A stretch of 7,936 bases of DNA, from NCBI GenBank assembly GCA_031255075.1, contig JAIRTF010000246.1, forward strand, positions 1-7,936. The letters are read 5' to 3'. The notes beneath the pieces were generated by a model that worked only from the letters and a program-made list of their open reading frames with translations, searched no databases and was not told where the DNA came from. Position numbers and translations under genes: made by a program. Shown here one piece after another: positions 1-6,492 of the stretch; the first letter of the stretch is position 1, and every line of letters begins with the position of its first letter. Source of the stretch: Bifidobacteriaceae bacterium (GTDB taxonomy: Bacteria > Actinomycetota > Actinomycetes > Actinomycetales > WQXJ01).

Positions 1-1641
1 GCCGATCAGTTCCGAATCGGCAAACTTGACGCCTGGTGAAACCTTACGGCGGTCGTCATAGAGCACTTCCAAACCCAGCTGTTCCAGTTGACCGGCCAGG
101 TCTTCAGCCGCTTCGAACACGGTGTCATCTTTGCCGGTGGCCACCACGTGGACCTGGGCTGGAGCCAAATCAACCGGCCAGACCAGGCCTTTGTCATCGG
201 CATAGCGTTCGGCCACGGCCGCCAAGGCCCTGGTCACGCCAATCCCATAGGAACCCATGGTGACGGTGACCAGCTTGCCGTCTTGATCCAGCACGCTCAG
301 CCCCAAAGCCGCGGCATATTTGCGGCCCAATTGGAAGATGTGGCCCAGTTCAATGCCGCGGGCTCGCTCCAACGGACCGGAACCATCCGGGGCCGGATCG
401 CCATCCAACACCTCAGCTACGTCCATGACCGGTTGGTCTTCCTGACCGGCGGCCGCAAAGTCACGCCCTGCCACCAGGCCAAAGACGTGCGAATCGATCT
501 GGTTGGCGCCGGTGATCCAACTGGTTCCTGCTACCACCCGCGGGTCAAGGAAGTAGCGCACCGCCTTGGCCGGGTCAGCTGCGTTGACCCCCAGCACGGC
601 TGGGCCAATGTAACCGGGCACCAGTTCTGGGTGGGCCGCGAAATCGGTCTCACCGGCCGGTTCAACTTCCGCCGGGTAGACGGCGGCACCCAGCCTGGCG
701 GCATCGACATCGCGGTTGCCGGGCACACCCACCACGATTACCTCACGCCGCGAATCTGGATGCACCAGGGCAAAGACCACGTTCTTCAAGGTGTCCTGGG
801 CCTGCCACGGCGAACCGTCAGGCTTCGGGTAAAGGCGGTTCGCGGCATCGACCAAAGTGTCAATGGTGGTGGTGCCTGGGGTGGGCTGAACCTCTGCCGG
901 TGGGAGGCCGTCAACCGGTTTGGCCGGCGGAATGGGCGTCACCACGGCTTCCACGTTGGCGGCGTACCCGCCCGGTGAACGTACATAGGTGTCTTCACCA
1001 ATCGGCGTGGGGTGCAAAAACTCTTCCGACCGGGAGCCGCCCATAGCGCCGGACATGGCGGAAACGATCACCGTCTCCAAACCGAAACGGTCAAAAATCC
1101 GCTGGTAGGCGGCCCGCTGCGCCTCATATGACCGGTCCAGACCGGCGTCATCGACATCAAACGAATAGGCGTCTTTCATGACGAATTCGCGGCCCCGCAG
1201 CAAGCCGGCCCGGGGGCGGGCCTCATCGCGGTACTTGGTTTGAATCTGGTACAGCGTCAACGGCAGGTCCTTGTAACTCGAATACAAGTCCTTGACCAGC
1301 AGCGTGAAAACCTCTTCATGGGTTGGCGCCAACAGCATGTCCACTTCACGGCGGTCCTGAAGGCGGAACAGGTTAGGGCCGTAATCCTCCCACCGGCCGG
1401 TCGCCTGGTAAGGCTCGGCCGGCAACAACGCCGGCAACAGCACCTCTTGAGCGCCCACCCGGTTCATTTCCTCACGCACAATCTGGGAAACCTTGTCCAA
1501 GACGCGCAGCCCCAGCGGCAGCCAGGCGTAAATGCCGGGCGCGCTGCGGCGGATATAGCCGGCCCGGACCAGCAGCTTGTGGGAGGTGACTTCGGCATCC
1601 GCTGGGTCTTCGCGGAGAGTTCTGAGGAACAGGGTTGACAT
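1..1641 (-). CDS. proS: Prolyl-tRNA synthetase, bacterial type with editing domain (partial, C-terminus off window)
   Basis: This cytoplasmic class II aminoacyl-tRNA synthetase charges tRNA-Pro with proline. 547 codons are present, from ATG at 1641 to the window edge; the last few dozen residues of the anticodon-binding domain are missing. The class II motifs are visible. Motif 1 is around residues 42-70 (PLGLRVLDK). Motif 2 is around 137-161 (YRDEARPRAG, then REFVMKDAYSFD). Motif 3 is around 463-471 (GSYGIGVTR). Between motifs 2 and 3, about residues 225-410, lies the INS domain that in this family deacylates Ala-tRNA-Pro. It keeps a TLKNVV segment around 284-289, at the place of the lysine important for editing in E. 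coli ProRS. The anticodon-binding domain begins near 490 and includes VLYDDRRKVSPGVKFAD. A second ATG four bases upstream is out of frame. A weak AGGGCG lies 8 bases before the chosen start. It is the last gene seen in the minus-strand run. Confidence 0.96.
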   Translation of the reverse strand, partial: MSTLFLRTLREDPADAEVTSHKLLVRAGYIRRSAPGIYAWLPLGLRVLDKVSQIVREEMNRVGAQEVLLPALLPAEPYQATGRWEDYGPNLFRLQDRREVDMLLAPTHEEVFTLLVKDLYSSYKDLPLTLYQIQTKYRDEARPRAGLLRGREFVMKDAYSFDVDDAGLDRSYEAQRAAYQRIFDRFGLETVIVSAMSGAMGGSRSEEFLHPTPIGEDTYVRSPGGYAANVEAVVTPIPPAKPVDGLPPAEVQPTPGTTTIDTLVDAANRLYPKPDGSPWQAQDTLKNVVFALVHPDSRREVIVVGVPGNRDVDAARLGAAVYPAEVEPAGETDFAAHPELVPGYIGPAVLGVNAADPAKAVRYFLDPRVVAGTSWITGANQIDSHVFGLVAGRDFAAAGQEDQPVMDVAEVLDGDPAPDGSGPLERARGIELGHIFQLGRKYAAALGLSVLDQDGKLVTVTMGSYGIGVTRALAAVAERYADDKGLVWPVDLAPAQVHVVATGKDDTVFEAAEDLAGQLEQLGLEVLYDDRRKVSPGVKFADSELIG

Positions 1642-1657
1642 ACATAGCACGCCCTAA

Positions 1658-1692
1658 ACCATACCGACCGCCTCTGCGCCCTGGTTTGTCAA
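1658..1692 (-). promoter_or_regulatory. Possible promoter for proS (weak)
   Basis: On the minus strand a perfect TTGACA (1692-1687) is followed by TATGGT (1663-1658), which fits the TANNNT pattern common at actinobacterial -10 sites. The 23-base spacer is longer than the usual 16-19, so the two boxes may not work together. The TTGACA sits inside an 11-base palindrome, GTTTG-A-CAAAC (1684-1694), which could instead be a protein-binding site. Its location just upstream of proS, after a hairpin, fits a separate transcription start for proS, but this is inference. Confidence 0.28.
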
Positions 1693-1698
1693 ACGGTT

Positions 1699-1719
1699 CC
1701 CGGCCGCCCGGTGGCCGGG
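1699..1719 (-). terminator. GC hairpin between the GNAT gene and proS, possible terminator
   Basis: A perfect 7-base-pair stem, CCCGGCC/GGCCGGG (1699-1705 with 1713-1719), closes a 7-base loop. It starts 10 bases past the GNAT gene stop. On the minus strand the following bases are AACCGTTT, so there is no strong U-run. It may be a weak terminator, a 3' stabilising hairpin or a processing site. Confidence 0.38.
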
Positions 1720-1728
1720 TGCGCCGGC

Positions 1729-2634
1729 TTAGAACATGACAGTTGCCCAGGTGGAGGCCTGGGTGAAGCCAACCGCCTGGTAGACGTTCAAAGCGGCGGC
1801 GTTGAAGTCGTTGACGTATAGGCAGACATGCCGATAGCCGCGCCGGCCGGCCTCAGCCAAGATGGCGGCCATACCTGCTTTGGCATAGCCCTGGCCGCGC
1901 CACCGCGGATCGGTCCAGACACCTTGAACCTGAACCCAGTCACCGGCGGCCGCCCCCAACTCGGCTTTGAAGATCACCTGACCGGAGGCTGGATCCAGCC
2001 GGGCCAGAATGCAACCGGCTTTTAGCTGTGAGGCGACGTGGGCTTTGTAGGCATCCTGAGGACCGGGTGGTGGGAAGCCAAGCTCTTCGGTGAACATGTC
2101 CCAACAGGCCGGCAGGATGGTCTCAAGCTGATCCGGACCGGCCACCTTGACCTCCGGATCTGGGTTGGTGAAGGCGGCAGTGTCAATCACCAGCAGCGGC
2201 TGGCAGGGCCGGTAGGCCCGCGGCCGGGGTGATCCTGGTTCCAGCACTCTCCACATCCCCGCTACGGCGGCGGCGCCGCCAACAATTGACAGGTAGCGGC
2301 GGCCGCGCCGCCGCGCCAAGGCGCCGTATTCGGGTGCGCAGTCGGAGCCAACCGCCACCGGAATCAGGTTGCCGCCGGCCCAAACCAGCGAATCGATCCA
2401 GCCATCGGCCTGCCGCCCGCGGCTACGGGGCCGTTCTTTGACCCACACCTCACCCATGGACGCCGCCGTGGCCTGATGCCGCCCACCGGCCGCCAAATGC
2501 CGGCAGGTTTCATCCAGCCGAGCGCCGGCCATCACCCCGTCAGCACCATGAGCCAAACAGAACCGCAGCGCATCGTGATATTCGGAGACCGCCAAGACCC
2601 GCGGCCCGGTCCGGTGCGCGCCACGAAGTCCCAT
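1729..2634 (-). CDS. GNAT-family N-acetyltransferase with N-terminal DUF4081-like domain
   Basis: This 301-residue protein has two parts. Residues about 10-150 resemble the DUF4081 region that precedes the GNAT domain in actinobacterial proteins such as Rv2867c. Matching landmarks are WAGGNLIPV (85-93), RRRGRRYLSIVG (108-119) and a PCQPLLVID segment (143-151). Residues about 160-301 form a GNAT fold with the acetyl-CoA-binding motif A VWTDPRWRGQGYAKAG (239-254) and the usual C-terminal segment YVNDFNAAALNVYQAVGF (273-290). Such proteins are expected to transfer an acetyl group from acetyl-CoA to an amine; the substrate is unknown and cannot be read from the sequence. ATG at 2634 lies 10 bases after the ispG stop with no clear Shine-Dalgarno sequence, so translation probably depends on coupling to ispG. 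The neighbours are conserved in actinobacteria, but this does not prove a role in isoprenoid synthesis. Confidence 0.9.
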   Translation of the reverse strand: MGLRGAHRTGPRVLAVSEYHDALRFCLAHGADGVMAGARLDETCRHLAAGGRHQATAASMGEVWVKERPRSRGRQADGWIDSLVWAGGNLIPVAVGSDCAPEYGALARRRGRRYLSIVGGAAAVAGMWRVLEPGSPRPRAYRPCQPLLVIDTAAFTNPDPEVKVAGPDQLETILPACWDMFTEELGFPPPGPQDAYKAHVASQLKAGCILARLDPASGQVIFKAELGAAAGDWVQVQGVWTDPRWRGQGYAKAGMAAILAEAGRRGYRHVCLYVNDFNAAALNVYQAVGFTQASTWATVMF

Positions 2635-2644
2635 GTTGTGGCGC

Positions 2645-3817
2645 CTAGAGACTCTGGCCGTCCGGCAGGATCACCTGGGCTCCGCCAGCTTCCTGGTCCG
2701 CGCCGGCTGCCGCCAGGTCGCTGGCCATAGCTCTGGCCCTGGCCAACAACACTTCGACAATCTCCGCCTCGGGGACGGTTTGGACCACTTCACCCTTGAT
2801 GAAGATTTGCCCCTTACCGTTGCCGGAGGCCACACCCAAGTCCGCTTCCCGCGCCTCCCCCGGCCCGTTGACCACACACCCCATGACAGCCACTCGCAGC
2901 GGGACCTTGATGTCTTTGAGGCCTTCGGAAACGGCTTCAGCCAGTTGGACCACGTCAACTTGGGCCCGCCCGCAAGACGGACAGGAGACGATGTCGAGTT
3001 GACGTTTCCGTAGACCCAGCGCTTGCAACAGGGTCACCCCAACTTTGACTTCTTCGACTGGTGGAGCGGACAGCGACACCCGAATGGTGTCGCCAATGCC
3101 TTCCGCCAGCAGCGCTCCGAAGGCGGCCGCCGATTTGATGGTGCCTTGGAAGGCCGGCCCGGCCTCTGTCACACCCAAGTGGAGCGGCCAATCGCCGCGC
3201 TCCGCCAGCAGCCGGTAGGCCTGAATCATCACTACCGGGTCGTGGTGTTTGACGGAGATCTTGAAATCTGTGAAGCCAACCTCCTCGAACAGGGAGGCTT
3301 CCCAGACTGCCGATTCGACCAGCGCTTGGGGAGTTGCCTTGCCGTGTTTGGCCAGCAGGGATGGTTCCAAGGAGCCGGCGTTGACACCGATCCGCAGTGA
3401 CACACCAGCCTCTGAGGCGGCCTTGGCGATGGCCGCGACCTGGTTGTCGAATTTGCGGATGTTGCCGGGGTTGACCCTAACCGCGGCACAGCCGGCGTCA
3501 ATGGCGGCGAAGACATAGCGCGGCTGAAAATGGATGTCCGCTATGACCGGGATGGTGGACCGGGCGGCGATCTTCGCCAGGGCATCCGCGTCATCTTGAG
3601 ACGGCACCGCCAGGCGGACAATGTCGCAGCCGGCGGACGTCAATTCGGCGATCTGCCGCAGGGTAGCTTCCGAATCAGCCGTCAAAGTGGTGGTCATGGA
3701 CTGAACCGAAATGGGGGCGCCGCCCCCCACCAGCGCCTTGCCTACTCTAATTTGGCGGGTCCGCCGCCGTTTGGCTATCCGAAGCGGCGGCTGGGGCATA
3801 GGCAACGCGGTGGTCAC
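2645..3817 (-). CDS. ispG: 4-hydroxy-3-methylbut-2-enyl diphosphate synthase (flavodoxin/ferredoxin)
   Basis: IspG (GcpE) converts methylerythritol cyclodiphosphate to HMBPP, the penultimate step of the MEP isoprenoid pathway, using a [4Fe-4S] cluster and reduced flavodoxin or ferredoxin. The 390-residue protein is full length. The TIM-barrel part carries SVQSMTTT (37-44), ADIHFQPRYVFAAIDAG (93-109), RVNPGNI (114-120) and LGVTEAGPAFQGTIKSA (214-230). The cluster ligands are C279 and C282 (CPSCGR), C314 (MGCVVNGPG) and E321. Their mutual spacing is identical to C270, C273, C305 and E312 of E. coli IspG. The start is GTG at 3817; an in-frame ATG at 3799 is an alternative. No good Shine-Dalgarno sequence precedes either, and a -10-like GATACT lies six bases before the GTG. 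The last 20 or so residues (from AAAGADQEAGG) form a short extension past the conserved end. The gene lies 78 bases after rseP and 10 bases before the GNAT gene. Confidence 0.97.
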   Translation of the reverse strand: MTTALPMPQPPLRIAKRRRTRQIRVGKALVGGGAPISVQSMTTTLTADSEATLRQIAELTSAGCDIVRLAVPSQDDADALAKIAARSTIPVIADIHFQPRYVFAAIDAGCAAVRVNPGNIRKFDNQVAAIAKAASEAGVSLRIGVNAGSLEPSLLAKHGKATPQALVESAVWEASLFEEVGFTDFKISVKHHDPVVMIQAYRLLAERGDWPLHLGVTEAGPAFQGTIKSAAAFGALLAEGIGDTIRVSLSAPPVEEVKVGVTLLQALGLRKRQLDIVSCPSCGRAQVDVVQLAEAVSEGLKDIKVPLRVAVMGCVVNGPGEAREADLGVASGNGKGQIFIKGEVVQTVPEAEIVEVLLARARAMASDLAAAGADQEAGGAQVILPDGQSL

Positions 3818-3823
3818 CCATCC

Positions 3824-3829
3824 AGTATC
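3824..3829 (-). promoter_or_regulatory. Possible -10 element giving a leaderless ispG transcript
   Basis: The minus strand reads GATACT, then six bases (GGATGG), then the GTG start of ispG. In actinobacteria a -10 hexamer ending six to seven bases before the start codon is typical of transcripts that begin at the start codon itself. No matching -35 was found at the usual distance. The lack of a strong Shine-Dalgarno sequence for ispG fits, but the hexamer is only a partial match and could be chance. Confidence 0.27.
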
Positions 3830-3835
3830 GCAGCC

Positions 3836-3852
3836 GCCGGCAAATCGCCGGC
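3836..3852 (-). repeat. Inverted repeat between rseP and ispG
   Basis: GCCGGC occurs twice, separated by five bases (3836-3841 and 3847-3852), and can form a 6-base-pair stem with loop GATTT on the minus strand. It lies in the 78-base gap after the rseP stop and has no U-run after it. It may modulate read-through or RNA processing between the two genes. In such GC-rich DNA it could also be coincidental, since GCCGGC is itself palindromic. Confidence 0.33.
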
Positions 3853-3895
3853 CAGGAGTGGATTCCGCCGCCGGTGCCGCCCAGGTGATGGCCGG

Positions 3896-5167
3896 TTAGA
3901 CCCGGATCGGGTTGATGACGTCCGCTATGACCAGGATCAGGGTCATCAAGATCAGCAATCCCACCACCAGGTAGGTCAGCGGCATCAACCGGGCCGAATC
4001 GGCCGGGCCGGGGTCTGGCCGGTGCCTCAGCCGGGCGCCCGTCCGCCGGACACCTTCAAAGACGGCGTTGGCGATGTGCCCACCATCCAGAGGCAACAAC
4101 GGCAACAGGTTGAACAGCCACAAAGCAATGTTGATGGCGGCCCCCAACTGCAGCCAGGTGGACCAACGTAGACGCCACGGATCAGGAATGTCCGCGGAGT
4201 ATTCGGCACTGCCCACCTGACCGGACAACCGGGCCACGCCAACCATTGACAGCGGCGAATTGAAGTCCCGGTCATTGCCTTGGACCAAGTCCACAAGGGT
4301 GTTCCAAACCGAAACCGGCAACGAGGCGTACAACCCGGCGGAGGCTTTGACCTGATCCCACAGCACGCCAGGCGCGGCGGAGACCGGTTGGCGTTCCAAC
4401 ACCAGGTGGGGCCGCACGCCAATCACCGCGCGGGAGGCGTCGCCTTCTTTGGTTCTGATGGGCGTAACCGTCAAGTCCAAGCGACGCCCATCGCGTTCCA
4501 CCGTCAACACCGATGGCCCTTCAGCCGAAGGTCCAATGTTGGCCAGGACGTCTTCCCAGGTTTCGATTGGCTGGCCGTTCCAGGCCACCATTTTGTCGCC
4601 GGTCTGGACACCGGCGGCCTTGGCCGGGCCTTCGCTGCCCTGGTCGCAGCTGACAGTGACACCGGCCGAATCCATGCATTGACTGATCACACCGACTGTG
4701 GTGGAGGTGTTGTAAGCGCCCAACACTGAACCGGAGAAGGCCAACAGCACCAAAGCCAGGATCAGGTTCATGGTGGGGCCGCCCAACATGACGACTGCTT
4801 TGCGGGGAGCGGACAATTTGTAGAAGGCCCGGCCTTCGGGGCCTTCATCACCGGCGGCTATCTCTTCGCGGGTGGCTTCACGCGCGGCATCGGCCAAATT
4901 GGCACGCCAACCGCTCTTGGCGGCCCGTTTGGACGGCGATGGCGAATACATGCCGGTCATGCGGATGTAGCCACCCAGCAGAATCCATTTGAAACCGTAT
5001 TCGGTTTCGCCGACCTTCTTGGACCAGATGGTTGGCCCAAAGCCGACCATGTATTGCGAAACCGGCACTTTGAACAGCTTGGCGGGCAACAGGTGACCAA
5101 GTTCGTGCCAGGCCACGGAAACCACCAGAATCAGGATGAAGACAATCACCCCGAGCAGAAAAATCAC
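3896..5167 (-). CDS. rseP: RIP metalloprotease (site-2 protease, RseP/Rip1 family)
   Basis: This 423-residue integral membrane zinc protease would cleave substrates inside the membrane, typically anti-sigma factors after a first extracytoplasmic cut. The first membrane helix carries HELGH (H21, E22, H25), the zinc-binding catalytic motif. The third zinc ligand, D361, is in NLLPLLPLDGGH. A conserved membrane-embedded segment, FGPTIWSKKVGETEYGF, spans 43-59, followed by WILLGGYIRM (61-70). A hydrophilic stretch of about 45 residues (74-118) precedes GGPTMN and the second helix (about 123-147). A PDZ domain covers about 178-237. A last helix covers about 396-417. Two cysteines, C164 and C174, flank the start of the PDZ region on the presumed outer face and might form a disulfide. 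The start is GTG, 3 bases after the dxr stop, with a strong Shine-Dalgarno sequence inside dxr, so the two genes are translationally linked. The closest known relative is M. tuberculosis Rip1; the substrates here are unknown. Confidence 0.95.
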   Translation of the reverse strand: MIFLLGVIVFILILVVSVAWHELGHLLPAKLFKVPVSQYMVGFGPTIWSKKVGETEYGFKWILLGGYIRMTGMYSPSPSKRAAKSGWRANLADAAREATREEIAAGDEGPEGRAFYKLSAPRKAVVMLGGPTMNLILALVLLAFSGSVLGAYNTSTTVGVISQCMDSAGVTVSCDQGSEGPAKAAGVQTGDKMVAWNGQPIETWEDVLANIGPSAEGPSVLTVERDGRRLDLTVTPIRTKEGDASRAVIGVRPHLVLERQPVSAAPGVLWDQVKASAGLYASLPVSVWNTLVDLVQGNDRDFNSPLSMVGVARLSGQVGSAEYSADIPDPWRLRWSTWLQLGAAINIALWLFNLLPLLPLDGGHIANAVFEGVRRTGARLRHRPDPGPADSARLMPLTYLVVGLLILMTLILVIADVINPIRV

Positions 5168-5170
5168 CGG

Positions 5171-6475
5171 TCAGGCTCCTTCCAACACCTTGGCGGCTTG
5201 TTCACGGCCAAACCGGTCAGCTGCCAACACCTGGTCCAATGTGGGGATCAGGGCGCCAGATGTCCCAGCGGCTGCGGCGGTCAAGCCGGGCGGGGCGAAT
5301 GAATCCAGCACGCGAGCCACAGTATCAACAATGGCCAGCAAGCCGATCCGATCAGCCAAGAAGGCCGCCACACAGACCTCATTGGCGGCATTCAGCACTG
5401 CCGGGTGCAGCGGCGAAGCTCCCAACGCCTGACGCGCCAAGCCCACGGCTTTGGCGGCCTGCGGGCCGAGCGGTTCAAAGCTCCAGGTGGTGCCGGCGGA
5501 GAAATCCACCGGTGCAATCACCTCCGGCAAGCGGACCGGCCAAGACAACCCCAAGGCGATCGGCAAACGCATATCCGGCGGTGAGGCTTGGGCGATGATC
5601 GAACCGTCACGGAAGGCGACCATCGAATGCACCACCGACTGCGGATGGACCACCACGTCGATCCGTTGGCTGGGGACATCGAACAACAGGTGGGCTTCGA
5701 TCAGTTCCAAGGCCTTGTTGATCAAGGTTGCCGAGTTGATGGTCACCACCGCGCCCATGTTCCAGGTCGGGTGTGCCAGGGCCTGTTCTTTGGTGGCTGC
5801 GGCCATCTGTTGGCTGGTCCAGGTGCGGAAGGGGCCGCCGGAGGCGGTCAGGATCAACCGGTCCACCTCTACTGGGCGCCCGGCCCGCAGGCATTGGGCT
5901 ATGGCCGAATGCTCCGAATCGACCGGCACAATCTGATCTGGGGCTTTGGCTCTCGATTTGACCAGGGCTCCGCCCATCACCAGCGACTCTTTGTTGGCCA
6001 AGGCCAAGACCGCGCCGGAATCGAGTGCGGCCAGGGTCGGTTTCAACCCCTCGGCCCCGGTTATGCCGTTGAGTACCACGTCCACACCCAACCCAGCGGC
6101 TTTGGCAGCAGCGTCCTGACCGGCCACGATCTCCCCCGCCGGCGGTTTGGCCGATGCCGCTCCCCCGGTCACAGCACCGCCCCCAGCAACGTTTTCAGCC
6201 CGCCCGCTCGGCGGTACGGAGCCGTGTTTGGCCAAGGTTGCCAGCTCACGTTGGAGGCGCAGCGCGGCATCGTCCGTGGAAACCGCCACCAGACGGGGAC
6301 GGAACTGCCACACCTGACGGGCCAGCAGCGGAACGTTGGCTGAACCGGCGGCCAGGGCCGCCAACTCGAAGTCCTCCGGGTGGCGGGCCAACACGTCCAG
6401 GGCTTGGGTGCCGATGGAGCCGGTGGAGCCCAACAAGACAATTGATCGCCGCTTCACCGACTTATTGTCCCGCAT
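5171..6475 (-). CDS. dxr: 1-deoxy-D-xylulose-5-phosphate reductoisomerase
   Basis: Dxr (IspC) uses NADPH and a divalent metal to turn DXP into MEP, the first committed step of the MEP pathway and the target of fosmidomycin. Numbering from ATG 6475: the NADPH motif GSTGSIG is at 16-22 and ALANKESLV at 158-166. Metal ligands D186 and E188 are in PVDSEHSA, and TASGGPFR is at 210-217. HPTWNMG starts at 235, and NSATLINKALELIE carries S248, N253, K254 and metal ligand E257. HPQSVVHSM and SPPDMRLPIALGLSWP follow. All catalytic residues known from E. coli Dxr appear present. Between strands of the NADPH domain, about residues 83-117, is a Gly/Ala/Pro-rich segment that looks longer than in relatives. 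Three starts are possible: ATG 6499 would overlap the divergent gene, ATG 6475 is used here, and GTG 6457 (428 residues) has a -10-like GACAAT six bases upstream and fits the usual short N-terminus. The first gene of the minus-strand run in this window. Confidence 0.95.
   Translation of the reverse strand: MRDNKSVKRRSIVLLGSTGSIGTQALDVLARHPEDFELAALAAGSANVPLLARQVWQFRPRLVAVSTDDAALRLQRELATLAKHGSVPPSGRAENVAGGGAVTGGAASAKPPAGEIVAGQDAAAKAAGLGVDVVLNGITGAEGLKPTLAALDSGAVLALANKESLVMGGALVKSRAKAPDQIVPVDSEHSAIAQCLRAGRPVEVDRLILTASGGPFRTWTSQQMAAATKEQALAHPTWNMGAVVTINSATLINKALELIEAHLLFDVPSQRIDVVVHPQSVVHSMVAFRDGSIIAQASPPDMRLPIALGLSWPVRLPEVIAPVDFSAGTTWSFEPLGPQAAKAVGLARQALGASPLHPAVLNAANEVCVAAFLADRIGLLAIVDTVARVLDSFAPPGLTAAAAGTSGALIPTLDQVLAADRFGREQAAKVLEGA
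5176..5183 (-). promoter_or_regulatory. Ribosome binding site of rseP, inside the end of dxr
   Basis: GGAAGGAG on the minus strand lies 8 bases before the GTG at 5167. It is among the strongest Shine-Dalgarno matches in the window and fixes the rseP start. It overlaps the last codons of dxr. Confidence 0.78.
6463..6469. promoter_or_regulatory. Possible overlapping divergent -10 elements between dxr and the PH-domain gene
   Basis: Only 17 bases separate ATG 6475 of dxr from ATG 6493 of the plus-strand gene. One AT-rich patch reads TATTGT on the plus strand (6463-6468) and GACAAT on the minus strand (6469-6464). Both are partial -10 matches. GACAAT lies six bases before the GTG at 6457, as expected for a leaderless dxr message. 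TATTGT would put a plus-strand start near 6475, a few bases to about 20 before ATG 6493. A TTGATC at 6442-6447 is a partial -35 for the plus direction but at a short 15-base spacing. This is suggestive only. Confidence 0.28.
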
Positions 6476-6492
6476 AGGGCAGACTTGAGCGT

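Noticed and set aside
88..978. A 296-codon open frame on the plus strand inside proS
   Set aside because: It is the exact codon-by-codon mirror of the proS frame. GC-rich actinobacterial genes often leave this antisense frame open. The protein shows no recognisable domain, and proS motifs are continuous through the region.
1746..1763. A 6-base-pair hairpin near the end of the GNAT coding sequence (CCCAGG/CCTGGG)
   Set aside because: It lies inside the coding sequence, before the stop codon, and is not followed by a U-run. It is better explained by codon content.
3530..4171. A 213-codon open frame on the plus strand spanning the ispG start, the gap and the rseP end
   Set aside because: It crosses two well-supported genes on the other strand, is rich in Arg, Gly, Gln and Pro, and resembles no family I know.
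5588..6343. A 251-codon open frame on the plus strand inside dxr
   Set aside because: The opposite strand encodes clear Dxr motifs throughout, and the translated product is low in recognisable structure with many Gly, Arg and His residues typical of antisense frames.
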